A stretch of 7,911 nucleotides of DNA from Pseudomonadota bacterium (GTDB lineage Bacteria > Pseudomonadota > Alphaproteobacteria > Rhodospirillales > Magnetospirillaceae): assembly GCA_023426365.1 (NCBI GenBank), contig JAFAAW010000071.1, positions 1 to 7,911 of the forward strand. The letters run 5' to 3'. A model generated the notes under the pieces. The model was not told where the DNA came from, did no database searches, and worked only from the letters and a program-made list of their open reading frames with translations. Every line of letters starts with the position of its first letter. Positions within the stretch are counted from its first letter, which is position 1. The position numbers and the translations under genes are program-made. Below, in pieces: positions 6,755 through 7,911 of this stretch.

Positions 6755-6783
6755 ATAATAGGTGGGGGTCCAGGTGCCCGCAA
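6755..6783 (-). promoter_or_regulatory. Putative sigma-70-type promoter for ppiD-trpE
   Basis: On the minus strand, TTGCGG (6778-6783) is followed after exactly 17 bases by TATTAT (6755-6760). The -10 box matches consensus at 5 of 6 positions and the -35 box at 3 of 6. Transcription would start near 6748, giving a leader of about 64 bases to the ppiD ATG. This would exclude the two farther upstream Met codons and so supports the chosen start. It is a motif match only. Confidence 0.45.
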
Positions 6784-6909
6784 CAGAGAATCCGCCATTT
6801 TCGAAGCGGTTGAAAAGCTGGCGCGGGGGTGGTCCTTTTTCTGCGCGACGAAAGGGGTGGGGCGATGCTATATGCGCCCCCTGACATTACGCATGCGGGA
6901 GGAAAGAGC

Positions 6910-7668
6910 ATGAGCAGACGTCCGCTGATCGCCGGCAACTGGAAGATGAACGGTCTCAAGGCCGACGGTCTGGCGCTGGCCAAGGGTGTTGCGGAAAAGC
7001 TGAAGGCCGAGCCGGGCGTGAAGTGCGACCTGCTGGTCTGTCCGCCCTTCCTGCTGGTGGCGGCCGTCGCCGACGCCGTGGCCGGCTCCGGCCTGGCCGT
7101 GGGCGGCCAGGATTGCCATGCCAAGGTGTCGGGCGCCCATACCGGCGACACCTCGCCGGTCATGCTCGCCGATGCCGGCGCCGCTTACGTCATCCTCGGC
7201 CATTCCGAGCGCCGCACCGACCACGCCGAGACGGACGCCCAGGTCAAGGCCAAGGCCGAGGCGGCGCTGGCCGCCGGCCTCAAGGCCATCGTCTGCATCG
7301 GCGAAACCCTGGCCCAGCGCGATGCCGGCCAGACCCTGGACGTCAACCGCACCCAGTTGCGCGGCTCGTGGCCGGCCGGCGGCAACGCCGACAACACCGT
7401 GATCGCCTATGAGCCGGTGTGGGCCATCGGCACCGGCCGCGTCGCCACGCCCGAGCAGGCGCAGGAAGTGCACGCCGCCATCCGCGCCGAGCTGGCCGCC
7501 ATCGTCGGCGCCGAGGAAGCCGCCAAGGTGCGCATCCTCTATGGCGGTTCCATGAAGCCCGACAACGCCGCCCAACTGCTGGCCCTGCCCGATGTGGATG
7601 GCGGCCTGAGCGGCGGCGCCGCGCTCAAGGTCGACGACTTCTGGGCCATCGCCACGGCGGCGGGCTGA
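6910..7668 (+). CDS. tpiA: Triosephosphate isomerase
   Basis: 252 aa, full length for the family. It interconverts dihydroxyacetone phosphate and glyceraldehyde 3-phosphate in glycolysis, gluconeogenesis and the Calvin cycle; it is a cytoplasmic TIM barrel, normally dimeric. Visible are NWKMN (10-14) with catalytic Asn10 and Lys12, GHSERR (97-102) with the electrophile His98, CIGETLAQRDAG (129-140), and YEPVWAIGTG (167-176) with the base Glu168 and the flexible loop 6. The phosphate-binding loops are YGGS (211-214) and GGLSGGAAL (231-239). The last is usually GGLVGGASL, so Ser replaces Val there. The start MSRRPLIAGNW has GGAGG seven bases upstream (6898-6902). The frame opens earlier, at 6829, but the extra 27 residues lack family similarity. 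It is divergent from ppiD and upstream of secG, a familiar alphaproteobacterial order. No clear promoter was found before it. Confidence 0.97.
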   Translation: MSRRPLIAGNWKMNGLKADGLALAKGVAEKLKAEPGVKCDLLVCPPFLLVAAVADAVAGSGLAVGGQDCHAKVSGAHTGDTSPVMLADAGAAYVILGHSERRTDHAETDAQVKAKAEAALAAGLKAIVCIGETLAQRDAGQTLDVNRTQLRGSWPAGGNADNTVIAYEPVWAIGTGRVATPEQAQEVHAAIRAELAAIVGAEEAAKVRILYGGSMKPDNAAQLLALPDVDGGLSGGAALKVDDFWAIATAAG

Positions 7669-7677
7669 GGCGGGATG

Positions 7678-7711
7678 CCGGCTTCGGCGCCTGCCAAAGG
7701 TCCGGAGCCGG
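7678..7711 (+). other. Hairpin just after the tpiA stop
   Basis: CCGGCTTCGG (7678-7687) pairs with CCGGAGCCGG (7702-7711) over ten positions, with one G-T wobble and a 14-base loop. It begins ten bases after the tpiA stop. No T-run follows, so it is more likely an mRNA 3'-end stabilising or partial termination structure than a complete intrinsic terminator. Confidence 0.4.
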
Positions 7712-7799
7712 TGTCAACCCAATCTGTTGGGGGTGGGCTGGAACTTTGCACTAGCCTTCCTCCGCGCGCGGGTCTAAAAAACGCGTCGAACATCTCCGG

Positions 7800-7845
7800 T
7801 GCCCGACGGCGACGACAGCGTCGGGCAACGGGGTTTCCTATTTTG
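7800..7845 (+). terminator. Inverted repeat before secG, possible weak terminator or secG leader structure
   Basis: TGCCCGACG (7800-7808) and CGTCGGGCA (7819-7827) form a perfect 9-base stem with a 10-base loop; CCG/CGG can extend it past one mismatch. A T-rich stretch (TTTCCTATTTT) begins about seven bases later, too far for a textbook terminator. The structure ends 32 bases before the secG ATG and could instead shape the secG leader. Confidence 0.35.
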
Positions 7846-7859
7846 TCGTTGGTGTGCCC

Positions 7860-7911
7860 ATGGACGTCTTTCCGATCATCCTCGTCATCCACCTGCTCAT
7901 CGCCATCGCGC
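7860..7911 (+). CDS. secG: Preprotein translocase subunit SecG, N-terminal fragment
   Basis: Only 17 codons are visible, reading MDVFPIILVIHLLIAIA, the start of a hydrophobic segment. This matches the SecG opening (E. coli-type 'LLVVFLIVAIGLV', alphaproteobacterial 'VLLVIHLLIALALIGVVLLQ'). SecG is the small inner-membrane subunit of SecYEG that assists protein export. Its position directly downstream of tpiA on the same strand is the common alphaproteobacterial arrangement and supports the call. The gap to tpiA is 191 bases, so it may have its own promoter. The ribosome site is weak (GGTG). An in-frame GTG two codons upstream (7854-7856) is an alternative start. The gene runs off the right edge. 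Confidence 0.8.
   Translation, partial: MDVFPIILVIHLLIAIA

Noticed and set aside
6685..6798. Longer ppiD starts at 6798 or 6756
   Set aside because: They would place 24-38 Arg/Pro-rich residues before the membrane anchor, and both lie at or upstream of the proposed transcription start. Family members begin directly with the short tail before the anchor.
4813..6813. Plus-strand open frame of 666 codons opposite ppiD
   Set aside because: It is an antisense shadow of ppiD, of Gly/Leu/Ala/His-rich composition with no family match; ppiD on the other strand has a clear membrane anchor and domains.
7746..7778. Possible secG promoter TTGCAC ... TCTAAA
   Set aside because: The two boxes are 21 bases apart, too far for a sigma-70-type promoter, and the -10 match is weak.

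Overview
The window is a GC-rich bacterial chromosome segment whose codons end mostly in G or C. Gene content and layout suggest an alphaproteobacterium, most likely in Rhodospirillales (Magnetospirillum-like). The main evidence is a ppiD-like gene joined to trpE and divergent from tpiA-secG, a class I fructose-1,6-bisphosphatase, and a hydrogenase-type HybE chaperone. The taxon is inferred from recalled gene families, not from a search.

Left part (1-2001, all on the minus strand): a HybE/HupJ-family [NiFe]-hydrogenase assembly chaperone is followed after 71 bases by a short-chain dehydrogenase/reductase (SDR) with a C-terminal membrane segment. The SDR frame has no stop. It runs straight into a ferritin-like DUF892 (YciF-type) protein that has its own strong Shine-Dalgarno and ATG and continues past the left edge. 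This is either a real SDR-ferritin-like fusion with a nested internal start, or two genes joined by one frame-changing indel. A +1 frame stop at 475-477 sits exactly where a separate SDR would be expected to end. This is the most unusual item in the window.

Middle (2002-3304): a divergent intergenic region carries two abutting perfect inverted repeats just upstream of fbp (plus strand), which encodes a complete class I fructose-1,6-bisphosphatase. A strong intrinsic terminator follows fbp and separates it from the convergent trpE.

Right part (3305-7911): the minus-strand pair ppiD-trpE (membrane-anchored periplasmic SurA/PpiD-type foldase, then anthranilate synthase component I) overlaps by ATGA and has a plausible sigma-70-type promoter at 6755-6783. 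Divergent from it are tpiA (triosephosphate isomerase) and the first 17 codons of secG (SecYEG translocon subunit). fbp and tpiA both serve gluconeogenesis or the Calvin cycle. ppiD and secG both concern protein export and envelope folding. trpE starts tryptophan synthesis.

No tRNA, rRNA, CRISPR array, insertion sequence or phage gene was seen. Apart from the SDR/ferritin-like junction, the content is ordinary core metabolism.
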